A stretch of DNA of 64,000 nt. Origin: an uncultured Tolumonas sp. (GTDB taxonomy: Bacteria; Pseudomonadota; Gammaproteobacteria; Enterobacterales; Aeromonadaceae). The notes under the pieces are model-generated. The model was not told the DNA's origin. It made no database searches and saw nothing but the letters and a program-made list of their open reading frames with translations. The stretch covers positions 2,942,001-3,006,000 of the forward strand of contig NZ_OY782757.1 in the NCBI RefSeq assembly GCF_963678185.1. Direction: 5' to 3'. Positions 52,463 to 60,324 of this stretch are shown here, piece by piece. Each line of letters begins with the position of its first letter. Position 1 is the stretch's first letter. The translations under genes were made by a program, and so were the position numbers.

Positions 52463-54130
52463 TTAGTAACGAAATTGCTTAACCAGATCCTGCAATGCTT
52501 TACCGGACGAAGCCATCTCTTCGGTAGCCTGCTCGGATTTCACGGCAGCGCTGGAAAGCTCCTGCACGATATGCTGGATATTCTCCAGGTTCCGGCTGAT
52601 TTCTTCCGTCACGGCATGTTGTTCTTCCGCGGCGGTGGCGATCTGCAGATTCATATCATTAATCATCGTTACAGCATGATTGACAGTGCTGAGTGATTGC
52701 TCAATGCGTGCTGTTTCTGCAACGGTTTCCTGACTGTGTTGCTGGCTGCCATCCATTGCATCGACTGCCTGACGCACACCCTGCTGCAGTGTTTGCAACA
52801 TGGCATTGATTTGCTCTGTACTTTGTTGTGTTCTGCTGGCCAGTGCACGAACTTCATCGGCAACGACAGCAAAACCACGCCCTTGTTCACCGGCCCGTGC
52901 CGCTTCAATGGCCGCATTGAGTGCCAGCAGGTTAGTTTGTTCGGCAATCCCGCGGATCACATCGACCACCGAGCCAATTTTGGCGGTTTCCTGCGCCAGC
53001 ATGGTGATCACCGATGAGGCTGAATCGACCTCTTCCACCAAGCTGTTAATGCTCTGTATGGCTGTGTTGACCACATTACTGGCCTCTTCCGAATTTTGTG
53101 CCGCTTCATTGGTTGCGTTAGCTGCATTCGACGCACTGCTGGCAACCGATTGTGCCGTCGCGCTCATTTCGTTGACGGCGCTGGCTACTTGCTCCGTTTC
53201 TTTGCTGTGCTCCAGCATCTGACGCGTGTATTGCCCGGAAATGCGCGTTAGTGATTCTGTTTCTGTAAAAATTCGCTGGCTGACATTACCAACTTGGGCC
53301 ACCAGTTCCTGAATCCGTTCCACAAAATGATTAAATGCTTTACTGACATCGGCCACTTCATCCTGACTTTCTATTTGCAGCCGTTGGGTCAGATCGCCTT
53401 CACCGTTGGCGATGTCATTCAGAGCAGCCACGACATGACGCAATGGTGTGGTGATCTTATTACCGATTAACGAGGTGATTAATATCGTTAGTGCCATGAT
53501 GAATAAGGAAATTAAGGAAACGCGCACCATGCTGCTGCGTGTATCTGCTTCCTGTTTTTGCCGCTGCTCCACCAGAATGCTTTCAATATCATCAATATAA
53601 AAGCCGGTACCTAATACCCATTGATATTTCTCTAATTTTTGGGTGTATGACAGTTTAGATACATCCCGGCCAACAGACGGTTTATTCCACAAATATTCCG
53701 CATAACCGTCGCCATTCCGTGCGGCGTTCAAAATATCCTGAATGAAAAATTTACCGCCGGCATCTTTGGCATTAAACAAATTTTTGCCTTCGATTTCGGG
53801 TTTCGGCCCTAACACCTGATTCACACCATCGTAGTTATAAACGAAGAAATAACCATCTTTGCCGTAACGTAACTGACGCAGTATTTTTTTCACTTGTTCC
53901 CGGTTTTCTGCACTGTCGGGTTGTGTGTATAAATCGGCAATCGCGGTTTGGGCAATTTGCAGATAAGTGCTGAGTTCGGATTTTTTATCTGCCATCAGTT
54001 TGGCGCGCAACTCACTTTGTTGGGTCGCAATTTGAGATTCATTCATTAAATAGACAGTGGCATTGATAGCGAATATCGCTAACACCAACGGCAAAAGCGC
54101 TAATAACAGGATTTTTGTTCTGATCTTCAT
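52463..54130 (-). CDS. Methyl-accepting chemotaxis protein with Cache_2 sensor
   Basis: A 555-aa chemoreceptor. Membrane segment about 8-28; periplasmic single-Cache (sCache_2) domain about 30-190 with [21 protein letters not shown] and [15 protein letters not shown]; second segment about 200-222; HAMP about 223-275; then a long signalling coiled coil. Its tip is [20 protein letters not shown] and [20 protein letters not shown] precedes the ATG. sCache_2 receptors often sense small carboxylates, but the ligand is unknown. No C-terminal CheR-binding pentapeptide. Confidence 0.94.
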   Translation of the reverse strand: MKIRTKILLLALLPLVLAIFAINATVYLMNESQIATQQSELRAKLMADKKSELSTYLQIAQTAIADLYTQPDSAENREQVKKILRQLRYGKDGYFFVYNYDGVNQVLGPKPEIEGKNLFNAKDAGGKFFIQDILNAARNGDGYAEYLWNKPSVGRDVSKLSYTQKLEKYQWVLGTGFYIDDIESILVEQRQKQEADTRSSMVRVSLISLFIMALTILITSLIGNKITTPLRHVVAALNDIANGEGDLTQRLQIESQDEVADVSKAFNHFVERIQELVAQVGNVSQRIFTETESLTRISGQYTRQMLEHSKETEQVASAVNEMSATAQSVASSASNAANATNEAAQNSEEASNVVNTAIQSINSLVEEVDSASSVITMLAQETAKIGSVVDVIRGIAEQTNLLALNAAIEAARAGEQGRGFAVVADEVRALASRTQQSTEQINAMLQTLQQGVRQAVDAMDGSQQHSQETVAETARIEQSLSTVNHAVTMINDMNLQIATAAEEQHAVTEEISRNLENIQHIVQELSSAAVKSEQATEEMASSGKALQDLVKQFRY

Positions 54131-54261
54131 ATCTGTTCCTTCTCGACAGTTATTTACTACTGACTATAGCTATCAATCCGAAAGCTAAACAAAAATCCGA
54201 TGTTGGTTTGTGAGCAATGCCCTGTTAGTAAACTTAAAGCTATATGAGTAATGATATTGGC

Positions 54262-54285
54262 TTGGCAGATAATAGGATCTGCCAA
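54262..54285 (-). other. Stem-loop downstream of the HlyU-family gene
   Basis: TTGGCAGAT / ATCTGCCAA perfect 9-bp stem with a six-base loop. No T-run on the minus strand, where the gene is; TTTT follows on the plus strand, where no gene precedes it. Confidence 0.4.
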
Positions 54286-54292
54286 TTTTCAT

Positions 54293-54571
54293 TTACTGAA
54301 ACATGCTATCGCCACTTTGATCGATAAAGATCTCGGCTTTACGCACCATCCACTGCACTGCATCTTCTTTATTTGGGAATAAGTCAGAACGGATAAATAC
54401 GTGGGTTTTGAGTTCTCCGTTGATCTCTTTGCAGATCCGACCGGCTAAACGGTATTGACCTTCATCGATCGGTTCGGCATAGATCAGATAGCCTTTATAT
54501 TCGACTGGTTCAGCTTGCGGGGCGGGGGTTGATGAACCTGAAAACAGCGATTTGAATAATTTACTGAACAT
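54293..54571 (-). CDS. HlyU-family (PF10115) small protein
   Basis: A 92-aa protein with the full pattern of the PF10115 HlyU family: MFSKLFKSLF, EPVEYKGYLIYAEPIDEGQYRLAGRI, LKTHVFIRSDLF and a late AVQWMVRKAEIFIDQSGDSMF. The family name comes from old annotation; this is not the ArsR-type HlyU of Vibrio cholerae, and a regulatory role is unproven. The ATG at 54571 has AGGAG eight bases upstream; a longer frame to 54610 is unlikely. Confidence 0.85.
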   Translation of the reverse strand: MFSKLFKSLFSGSSTPAPQAEPVEYKGYLIYAEPIDEGQYRLAGRICKEINGELKTHVFIRSDLFPNKEDAVQWMVRKAEIFIDQSGDSMFQ

Positions 54572-54749
54572 AATAAAGCTCCTTGTTTCTCTGCTTTGAA
54601 CATATCGCATACTGACGGCAAATTCATGCTTTTGTTGTCATTTTGTCGGCTTTATAACGCCTGTCTAATGGTTAACCCATTGTTATTTCTATATGTAGCA
54701 TCGGCATCGTTCTTGATAGGTTCTGACAAAATAGCTCGCAGGACGATGT

Positions 54750-56102
54750 ATGCGTACAGAATTAGATTGGTCGGAATATCAAGATCGCGGCATGGGCGAT
54801 GCGTATGCGGATATTCCCAAGCAAGGTGGTGATTTTGCTAAAGCGGTGGCGGTCTGTATTCGCAGTGGTGTTTGCGAGCAGCACGGGCGTGGGGTGATGT
54901 GCCCCAGTTTCCGCATTACCGACCAGCCATTACTCTCCCCGGGTGGACGAGTGCAGTTGCTAAAACACGCACTTAATAGTGATGAAACCGCACTGACTGC
55001 TGACACCGAATTAGCCAACGCAATGGATCTGTGTGTCGCCTGCAAAGGCTGTAAACGGGAATGTGAAAACAGTGTCGATATGGCGCAGATCAAAATTGAA
55101 TATCTGGCGCAGCAACTAAAAAGACAACCGCTGTCGTGGCGTAGCCGGTTATTTGCCTATTCCCCGATTTGGTTGAATCAATATCCGATTTTGGGCGCAT
55201 TAATTCGCTGGCGCAATAAATCAGGGCTATTGGCGAAACTGGGTGAAAAACTACTGGGTATCGCGGCGAAAGTGCCATTGCCGGAAGCAACGCCGAAACC
55301 TTTTTCTCCGCAGCAACAGAGTTTCCCACCCTTAGTGCCACACCCGTCCGGCGAGGCGCGGGCGGTGGTGTTATGGCTGGATAGTTTTTCCACCCTGTTT
55401 GCGCCGCAACAAGCGGAAGATGCGCTGTATCTGTTGCGGCTGGCCGGTCTCACGGTGCATGTGGTGCACCCCAATTCCCAACCGGGAGTGGTATTGGATA
55501 GTGGCCGTTCATTGCTGACATTTGGTTTGGTCGATGAAACCCGCCAGCTGGCGAAACAGCTGCTGAGCGTATTGTCGCCGCATGTGGCGGCTGGCTTGTC
55601 GATTGTCGGGCTAGAACCCTCCAGTCTGTTGATGTTGCGTGATGAATACAAAACGCTGGGACTAGGGCAACCGGCCGTCGCACTGGCAAAACAGGCGTTG
55701 TTATTTGAAGAGTTTATGGCTGCCGAACTGACGCGTGGTGGTTTTCAATTACCGTTTCAGGCCGGAAAAATCACGCAGCCGGTGTTGATCCACGGGCATT
55801 GCCATCAAAAAGCGATTGGTGCGATGAAGTCGGTACGACGAGTGCTGAAAGCCGTGCCGGAATTAGAGTTCAGTTTCATTGAATCGTCCTGCTGCGGCAT
55901 GGCGGGCACGTTTGGGTTGGAGGCAGAACACGTTGACTACTCGCACCAGATGGCGCAGCAGTCGTTGGTGCCAGCGTTGCAGGCGGCGCCAGATGCTTTG
56001 GTGGTCTCGAACGGTTTTGGTTGTGCCCATCAAATCAAAATAACGGCTCAGCGCGCAACATTGCATTTAGCAACCTTATTACGACAGGCTTTGGTCGAAT
56101 AA
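54750..56102 (+). CDS. Fe-S/CCG-domain oxidoreductase subunit, YdiJ-C-terminus-like
   Basis: A 450-aa soluble protein with two cysteine clusters near the N terminus. One is CIRSGVCEQHGRGVMCPSF (about 31-49); the second is LCVACKGCKRECENSVDMA (about 93-111), an unusually spaced [4Fe-4S] pair. Two CCG-type blocks follow: HGHCHQKAIGAM near 350 and SSCCGMAGTFGLEAEH near 380. This corresponds to the C-terminal part of YdiJ-like FAD/Fe-S dehydrogenases, but the FAD-binding half is absent and not encoded nearby. It may pair with a separate FAD subunit, acting on D-lactate or a similar 2-hydroxyacid. Confidence 0.75.
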   Translation: MRTELDWSEYQDRGMGDAYADIPKQGGDFAKAVAVCIRSGVCEQHGRGVMCPSFRITDQPLLSPGGRVQLLKHALNSDETALTADTELANAMDLCVACKGCKRECENSVDMAQIKIEYLAQQLKRQPLSWRSRLFAYSPIWLNQYPILGALIRWRNKSGLLAKLGEKLLGIAAKVPLPEATPKPFSPQQQSFPPLVPHPSGEARAVVLWLDSFSTLFAPQQAEDALYLLRLAGLTVHVVHPNSQPGVVLDSGRSLLTFGLVDETRQLAKQLLSVLSPHVAAGLSIVGLEPSSLLMLRDEYKTLGLGQPAVALAKQALLFEEFMAAELTRGGFQLPFQAGKITQPVLIHGHCHQKAIGAMKSVRRVLKAVPELEFSFIESSCCGMAGTFGLEAEHVDYSHQMAQQSLVPALQAAPDALVVSNGFGCAHQIKITAQRATLHLATLLRQALVE

Positions 56103-56112
56103 ATAACAACAA

Positions 56113-56131
56113 GCCGGATGGAATGTCCGGC
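56113..56131 (-). terminator. Possible terminator after pfkB
   Basis: GCCGGA / TCCGGC stem with a seven-base loop; the minus-strand tail TTGTTGTTATTT is moderately T-rich. Confidence 0.45.
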
Positions 56132-56166
56132 CTGCGCAGAATAGATTGTTGGTATAGTTCTAAGAA

Positions 56167-57102
56167 CTATTGGGGTTGATTCAGATATTCATACAGCTTG
56201 GTAGTATCTTCTTTACTGCACAGTTTAGTACCGTGATTCATCGTGGCCGCGGTGCCTGCCGCAACGCCAAACCGTACCATATCGACTAACGAGGCATTGT
56301 CAGCTAGTTTCATCACCATGGCGCCGACCATACTGTCGCCCGCACCCACCGTGCTGCGTTTGGTGACCGGTGGGGGCACCACTTGCACGCATTGTTCCGC
56401 ATCCACGCCGAGTGCGCCTTGCGGGCCTAGCGACACCACGATCTGTTTTGCCGCACCCTGACTGATCAGCAAGCGAGCGGCAGTGACGACTTGATCGGGT
56501 TGATCCAGCGTCTGGCCACTCAGCTCCGCCAGCTCGGATTGGTTGGGTTTCAGCAGCTCCAAGCCACCAAATGCAACGGCCGCTTTCAGCGCCTCACCAG
56601 AGCTGTCGATCACACAACGCAAGTGATGATCTTTGGCACATTGCAGCAATTCTGTGACAGCTTGTGTCGTCATATTTGGCGGCAGACTCCCACTTAACAC
56701 CAACAAACTGTCGGCAGGAAGTTGGGCTATTTTCGCCAATAATTGCTGCCATTCGTTTTCGTGTAATGCCGCACCGGGCATCACAAAACGGAACTGCTCT
56801 CCGGTTGCTTCCGACACCACATGCAGGTTTTGACGTGTCCAATCATGTGTTGGCAAGGCGTCAACGATCACTCCTTCCTGTTGCAACAGCTCCACCAGAT
56901 GTGCGCCGGTTGGCCCGCCGCATGGCAATAATGCGGTGGCTTGTCCGCCCAGATGGGTGATCGCCCGCGCCACGTTGATCCCGCCACCGCCGGGTTCAAA
57001 AACGGGGGGCTGGCAGCGTAGTTTTCCTTCCGGGTAAATTTTGGCTGTGCTGGTGGCGCTATCCAGTGATGGCGTTAACGTCAGGGTTACGATCTGAGGC
57101 AT
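56167..57102 (-). CDS. pfkB: 6-phosphofructokinase II PfkB
   Basis: A 311-aa ribokinase-family enzyme that phosphorylates fructose-6-phosphate. It follows E. coli PfkB closely: TLTPSLDSAT, KLRCQPPVFEPGGGGINVAR, DWTRQNLHV, RFVMPGAAL and the catalytic GAGDSMVGAMV near residue 255. The match at KLRCQPPVF and DWTRQNLHV favours PfkB over 1-phosphofructokinase or tagatose-6-phosphate kinase. AAGGA precedes the ATG. Cotranscribed with the YjbR gene just upstream (10 bp). Confidence 0.92.
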   Translation of the reverse strand: MPQIVTLTLTPSLDSATSTAKIYPEGKLRCQPPVFEPGGGGINVARAITHLGGQATALLPCGGPTGAHLVELLQQEGVIVDALPTHDWTRQNLHVVSEATGEQFRFVMPGAALHENEWQQLLAKIAQLPADSLLVLSGSLPPNMTTQAVTELLQCAKDHHLRCVIDSSGEALKAAVAFGGLELLKPNQSELAELSGQTLDQPDQVVTAARLLISQGAAKQIVVSLGPQGALGVDAEQCVQVVPPPVTKRSTVGAGDSMVGAMVMKLADNASLVDMVRFGVAAGTAATMNHGTKLCSKEDTTKLYEYLNQPQ

Positions 57103-57112
57103 CTGAAGATCC

Positions 57113-57487
57113 TTAAATGGTTTTATCGGTGTGCAGTTCTTGCAGTGCGAGCCGTTCTTTTTTGGTTAATTTCGCGACGACGAGTTGATAGGAATCATCA
57201 ATCAACCCGAGTAATTGTGTATCACTGAGTTCACCGGATAATTCAATGGTGTTCCAGTGCTGTTTATTCATGTGGTAACCCGGTTTGATAGAGGCAAACA
57301 TCGCTCGTTGCAGATCCGCTTGTGCCGGGTCAACTTTGAGGGTGATTTTAAGCGGCGTTTCCTGCCAGACGACCAGCGCATACATCTTGCCGCAGACTTT
57401 ATAGACCAGTGCTTCCGGGCCAAAGGGTAACTCTTCCGTCACCGCTAATTTGTTGATCAGATAGGTTTTAAGCGGGGATAGTTCCAT
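57113..57487 (-). CDS. MmcQ/YjbR-family protein
   Basis: A 124-aa protein of the YjbR/CyaY-like-fold group: LPFGPEALVYKVCGKMYALV near residues 20-40, LKVDPAQADLQR and the closing GYHMNKQHWNTIEL. Members may bind DNA, but the function is unknown. The ATG at 57487 fits the family N terminus; an earlier one at 57517 is possible. Neither has a good Shine-Dalgarno sequence. Lies 10 bp before pfkB on the same strand. Confidence 0.8.
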   Translation of the reverse strand: MELSPLKTYLINKLAVTEELPFGPEALVYKVCGKMYALVVWQETPLKITLKVDPAQADLQRAMFASIKPGYHMNKQHWNTIELSGELSDTQLLGLIDDSYQLVVAKLTKKERLALQELHTDKTI

Positions 57488-57601
57488 AGTGAAGGTTGTT
57501 CCATCTGTTGTGCGCATCGGAAAGGATGACTATTCATTACACCATAGTCGATTTTCCGAATGCCGCACAATGATGGATGTCACACCATGTGATACAGCCT
57601 G

Positions 57602-58261
57602 TTACTGCTTACGGGCAAAGACCCACAGATCACCTTTGCGTTTCAGTCGCACCGATTGACCACCAATCATCAAAAAGATGCTGTTAGCGTGGGCGGGAAC
57701 ATCAAATAAGCGCGGGCCATGTTCCGGTGAAAACCAGACCAGACCGGGTGCATTCGTCAGTTGATTGTCGACTTCGTAATAACCCATAAATTTTTTCGAG
57801 CGCAAGCAATTGATGGTTGAATTATTGGCCGAACAAGCTGCGCCTGATAACGGCGTGATGGGGGCGCCAATCACGATGGTCGGGGAAACCGAGACGACCG
57901 TAAAATGGTAGGGCATTTTACGCTTACAATGGTCATATTCACTGACGGGCCAGCCTTTTGCTTCTTTGGTTCTTGCCAGCGTGTCATCTAACTGCGCTAC
58001 CAGATCGGATTGTGGTGCACTCTTGTCTGCACTGGTCGTGCTCGATGTTTGACACTCACACGGCTGATTCGCGGCACACTTTGTATTGGTGGCTTTCTGT
58101 TGTTTCAACACTTTTTCGGCATTGATCTTGGCTTGATTGAATTCAAACCGAGTACAGCCCGATAAGGTAACTCCCACACATACGCTGAGTAACAGCAGGC
58201 AATAGGCCGCATATTTTTTAGCTACGAAAGCAAACCGATTTTTAACGAGCTGGATCTTCAT
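57602..58261 (-). CDS. Putative lipoprotein of unknown function
   Basis: A 219-aa protein with a basic N terminus, a hydrophobic segment (YCLLLLSVCVGVTL) and a lipobox LSGC at residues 33-36, so probably lipid-anchored. After the anchor comes a Gln/Lys-rich helix and a short Ser/Thr/Cys-rich stretch (CAANQPCECQTSS), then a compact C-terminal domain with four more cysteines. No family is recognised. Appears monocistronic between the YjbR and HxlR genes. Confidence 0.65.
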   Translation of the reverse strand: MKIQLVKNRFAFVAKKYAAYCLLLLSVCVGVTLSGCTRFEFNQAKINAEKVLKQQKATNTKCAANQPCECQTSSTTSADKSAPQSDLVAQLDDTLARTKEAKGWPVSEYDHCKRKMPYHFTVVSVSPTIVIGAPITPLSGAACSANNSTINCLRSKKFMGYYEVDNQLTNAPGLVWFSPEHGPRLFDVPAHANSIFLMIGGQSVRLKRKGDLWVFARKQ

Positions 58262-58342
58262 CTACATCTACTTCAACGACAAAAACTAGCAGCATGATAG
58301 CGTAATGCTGACTAAACAAAAGCCCGGCTCGCTTCTTCTGTA

Positions 58343-58696
58343 CTAGGCACTTTGCTCTTCGCGCATATTCACCAGTAATTCTTTATAACCATCACCCCAA
58401 TGCTTGAGATCCATCAATATCGGTTCCAGTGTGCGGCCAAACTCGGTCAGGCTGTATTCCACCCGTGGGGGTACTTCGGCATACACTTCGCGATGCAGAA
58501 TGTTGTCGGCTTCCAACTCGCGTAATTGTAATGTCAGCATGCGCTGAGTGACGCCAGGCACCATACGATGCAGCTCGTTAAAGCGTTTTGTGCCACTCAA
58601 TAAATGAAACAAGATCACGCCTTTCCATTTGCCACCAATCACTGATAACGCCGCACTGACTGAGCAGCTAAAACTGTAAGGTTGTTGAGATGCCAT
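58343..58696 (-). CDS. HxlR-family transcriptional regulator
   Basis: A 117-aa winged-helix regulator with the HxlR layout: an N-terminal Cys in YSFSCSVSAALSVIGGKWK, the recognition part FNELHRMVPGVTQRMLTLQLRELEADNIL and the wing PPRVEYSLTEFGRTLEPIL. GGAG lies before the ATG. Divergent from a nitroreductase gene, probably its target; a TAGTAT/ATACTA palindrome sits between them. Confidence 0.9.
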   Translation of the reverse strand: MASQQPYSFSCSVSAALSVIGGKWKGVILFHLLSGTKRFNELHRMVPGVTQRMLTLQLRELEADNILHREVYAEVPPRVEYSLTEFGRTLEPILMDLKHWGDGYKELLVNMREEQSA

Positions 58697-58709
58697 CTTT
58701 GTTCTCCAT

Positions 58710-58729
58710 TAGTATACAAAATGATACTA
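58710..58729. promoter_or_regulatory. Candidate HxlR operator upstream of the nitroreductase gene
   Basis: TAGTAT (58710-58715) and ATACTA (58724-58729) are perfect inverted arms separated by eight bases, placed between the divergent HxlR and nitroreductase genes. Confidence 0.55.
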
Positions 58730-58807
58730 CATCACATTTTTGTGCGTACTTACGAATAAGTTTGTTTAATGATACAACAAGAATGAATTTAATGATTGGA
58801 GCACAAC

Positions 58808-59467
58808 ATGACTAAACAACAGATCCTGGATGCGTATGCATTTCGTCACGCCTGCAAAGCATTTGATAGCGACAAAAAAATCAGTGATGACGATTTTGAA
58901 CTGATTTTGGAAACCGGACGCTTATCACCCAGCTCGTTTGGCTTTGAACCATGGCAATTTCTGGTGATTCAAAACCCAGACTTACGCGAAAAATTATTGC
59001 CGCTAGTGTGTGGGCAACAGCAGGTTCCGACGGCCAGTCATCTGCTCGTTACCTTGTCGCGTCGTGGCGACAGCTTGAAACCGGGCAGCGATTATCTGAC
59101 GGGCTTTATGCAAGATGTACAAAAATTGCCGGCCGAGATCGTGAAGATGAAAGGTGATTTTTACGCGTTATTCCATCGAGAACTGTTTCAGCTGGCAGGC
59201 GATGAACGCAAAATTGCGGATTGGGCGGCAAAACAAACCTATCTGCCGATGGCGAATATGATGACTACGGCCGCGCTGCTGGGCGTCGACTCATGCCCAA
59301 TCGAAGGTTTTAAACAGCAGGAAGTAGAAAACTTCTTAGCCGAAGAGATCGAGCTGGATTTAACCACCTTTGGTGTCGCGCATATCACGGCTTTTGGTTA
59401 TCGCAAGGCGGAACCGGCCAGAGCTAAAACACGTAGGGTTAAAGAAGAGGTTACTCGTTGGTTATAA
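58808..59467 (+). CDS. NAD(P)H-dependent nitroreductase, NfsB-like
   Basis: A 219-aa FMN-dependent reductase. FMN-contacting blocks are RHACKAFDSDKKI at the N terminus, GRLSPSSFGFEPWQFLVI near residue 40, and GVDSCPIEGFKQQEVENFL near 165, with a C-terminal Arg-rich RAKTRRVKEE. Likely reduces quinones or nitro-aromatics. The ATG at 58808 has TGGAG seven bases before it; TTG 58796 is less likely. Divergent HxlR neighbour suggests induction by an electrophile. Confidence 0.88.
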   Translation: MTKQQILDAYAFRHACKAFDSDKKISDDDFELILETGRLSPSSFGFEPWQFLVIQNPDLREKLLPLVCGQQQVPTASHLLVTLSRRGDSLKPGSDYLTGFMQDVQKLPAEIVKMKGDFYALFHRELFQLAGDERKIADWAAKQTYLPMANMMTTAALLGVDSCPIEGFKQQEVENFLAEEIELDLTTFGVAHITAFGYRKAEPARAKTRRVKEEVTRWL

Positions 59468-59475
59468 TTACAATA

Positions 59476-59506
59476 AAACCGCCGGAGGTTCCATTTCCGG
59501 CGGTTT
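59476..59506. terminator. Terminator hairpin between the nitroreductase and DUF1883 genes
   Basis: AAACCGCCGGA / TCCGGCGGTTT perfect 11-bp stem with a nine-base loop. It can serve both converging genes, with a short T-run on each side. Confidence 0.75.
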
Positions 59507-59512
59507 AATAGC

Positions 59513-59773
59513 TTATTTATATATACGAATAGAATGTCGTATTGATGCTGATCCGCCGCCTAAATCTAATACGATATTCCAATTTCCAGTAGATGGAACT
59601 TGAATTCTTGCTGGAAGTTTTTGGTAATGACCACCCAAATATTCAAAACGATTTCCATGTTTATAGTTCTGAAAATTAGAGTCTGTCATTAGAAGCACAT
59701 TACATTGATGTGAACAGTCAACCTCAACAATTTGTCCGGAAGACATCTGTTCTCTGGAATGAAGAAAATTCAT
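59513..59773 (-). CDS. DUF1883 protein
   Basis: An 86-aa protein that matches DUF1883 almost end to end: MNFLHSREQMSSGQ, VEVDCSHQCNVLLMTDSNF, GGHYQKLPARIQVPSTGNWN and VLDLGGGSASIRHSI. The ATG at 59773 was chosen because AAGGA lies eight bases upstream and it begins the domain; a frame to 59854 is not supported. DUF1883 is found alone or joined to TIR/SEFIR-type domains; its job is not known to me. It lies in a low-GC patch with a tiny ORF and several hairpins. Confidence 0.85.
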   Translation of the reverse strand: MNFLHSREQMSSGQIVEVDCSHQCNVLLMTDSNFQNYKHGNRFEYLGGHYQKLPARIQVPSTGNWNIVLDLGGGSASIRHSIRIYK

Positions 59774-59816
59774 AGCTGTATCCTTCTTCGATAAGTATTT
59801 TAAGAATGAATTTAAT

Positions 59817-59854
59817 GTGCAGGTAAAAGTTGTTTTAACATCCAATACCTGCAC
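59817..59854. other. Stem-loop between the DUF1883 gene and the 44-aa ORF
   Basis: GTGCAGGTA (59817-59825) and TACCTGCAC (59846-59854) are perfect 9-bp arms around a 20-base loop with an inner GTT/AAC pairing. No T-run follows. Confidence 0.55.
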
Positions 59855-59860
59855 TAGTGA

Positions 59861-59995
59861 TCAACGTTTTCTTATCGGTATCCGCCATGCTTTATAGCCG
59901 TACTCATAAGCATCAAGATATCGATCGCTATTCTTTACTCGTCGATAACGACAGTAAACGTAGCCACCTTCAACTCTGGTTTCTGATTGATTCAT
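59861..59995 (-). CDS. Uncalled 44-aa basic small protein
   Basis: An ORF of 44 codons starting with ATG at 59995 and ending with TGA at 59861. Its product is rich in Arg and Tyr (MNQSETRVEGGYVYCRY at the start, LDAYEYGYKAWRIPIRKR at the end) with one Cys. A perfect AAGGAGGTG (60004-60012 on the minus strand) lies upstream at near-usual spacing, good evidence for translation. The same Shine-Dalgarno sequence is one arm of a hairpin. Not a family I recognise. The opposite-strand frames here lack ribosome sites. Confidence 0.55.
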   Translation of the reverse strand: MNQSETRVEGGYVYCRYRRVKNSDRYLDAYEYGYKAWRIPIRKR

Positions 59996-60002
59996 CCAAA
60001 AT

Positions 60003-60324
60003 ACACCTCCTTACCGAAGGAGATTTTTTCTTGTACCTGTCGACACCAAGTGTATATACTTAGTTTGTTCTACGTCGAAAATACAAGTACGAATACCTTC
60101 GGAATATTCGTATGCTTTCGATTAATGTGCTCTGATTCCTGCAAGAATCGGAGCACAACCTCAAAAGTCTGTTTTCTAAGTTTCTCTCTAACTAATACCT
60201 TAAACGAGTAAATAGTAATAGGTCTTTAATGGCTCTATTCTCTTTGATTTTATATTTTTTGTCAATTTTCATGGATAACTATGTGTAAATTCTGTGTATA
60301 ACACATAGTTATCCACATGTTTTG
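60003..60324. other. 320-bp low-GC, hairpin-rich intergenic region
   Basis: Holds four strong inverted repeats and no convincing gene. They are CTCCTT-ACCG-AAGGAG (60007-60022); nested TCGAAA and TACGAATA arms around a C-TTCG-G loop (60075-60121); a 12-bp stem at 60127-60156 with one G.T pair; and a 15-bp repeat at 60272-60315. They may form a structured leader for the 44-aa ORF on the minus strand, or a plus-strand RNA. Confidence 0.5.
60272..60315. repeat. 15-bp perfect inverted repeat with DnaA-box-like sequences
   Basis: TGGATAACTATGTGT (60272-60286) and its exact complement (60301-60315) enclose 14 bases. TTATCCACA, the E. coli DnaA consensus, is at 60309-60317 on the plus strand; TTATACACA is on the minus strand at 60293-60301; and TTATCCATG is on the minus strand at 60270-60278. 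Directly downstream of nrdD, where it may also stabilise the mRNA end. Confidence 0.6.

Noticed and set aside
59857-60211. Plus-strand open frames antisense to the 44-aa ORF and its leader
   Set aside because: No ribosome site, odd composition, and they run through hairpins; the minus-strand ORF has a perfect Shine-Dalgarno sequence.
60270-60317. Replication origin at the DnaA-box cluster
   Set aside because: Only three boxes, no AT-rich unwinding repeats, and none of dnaA, dnaN, gidA or parAB nearby.
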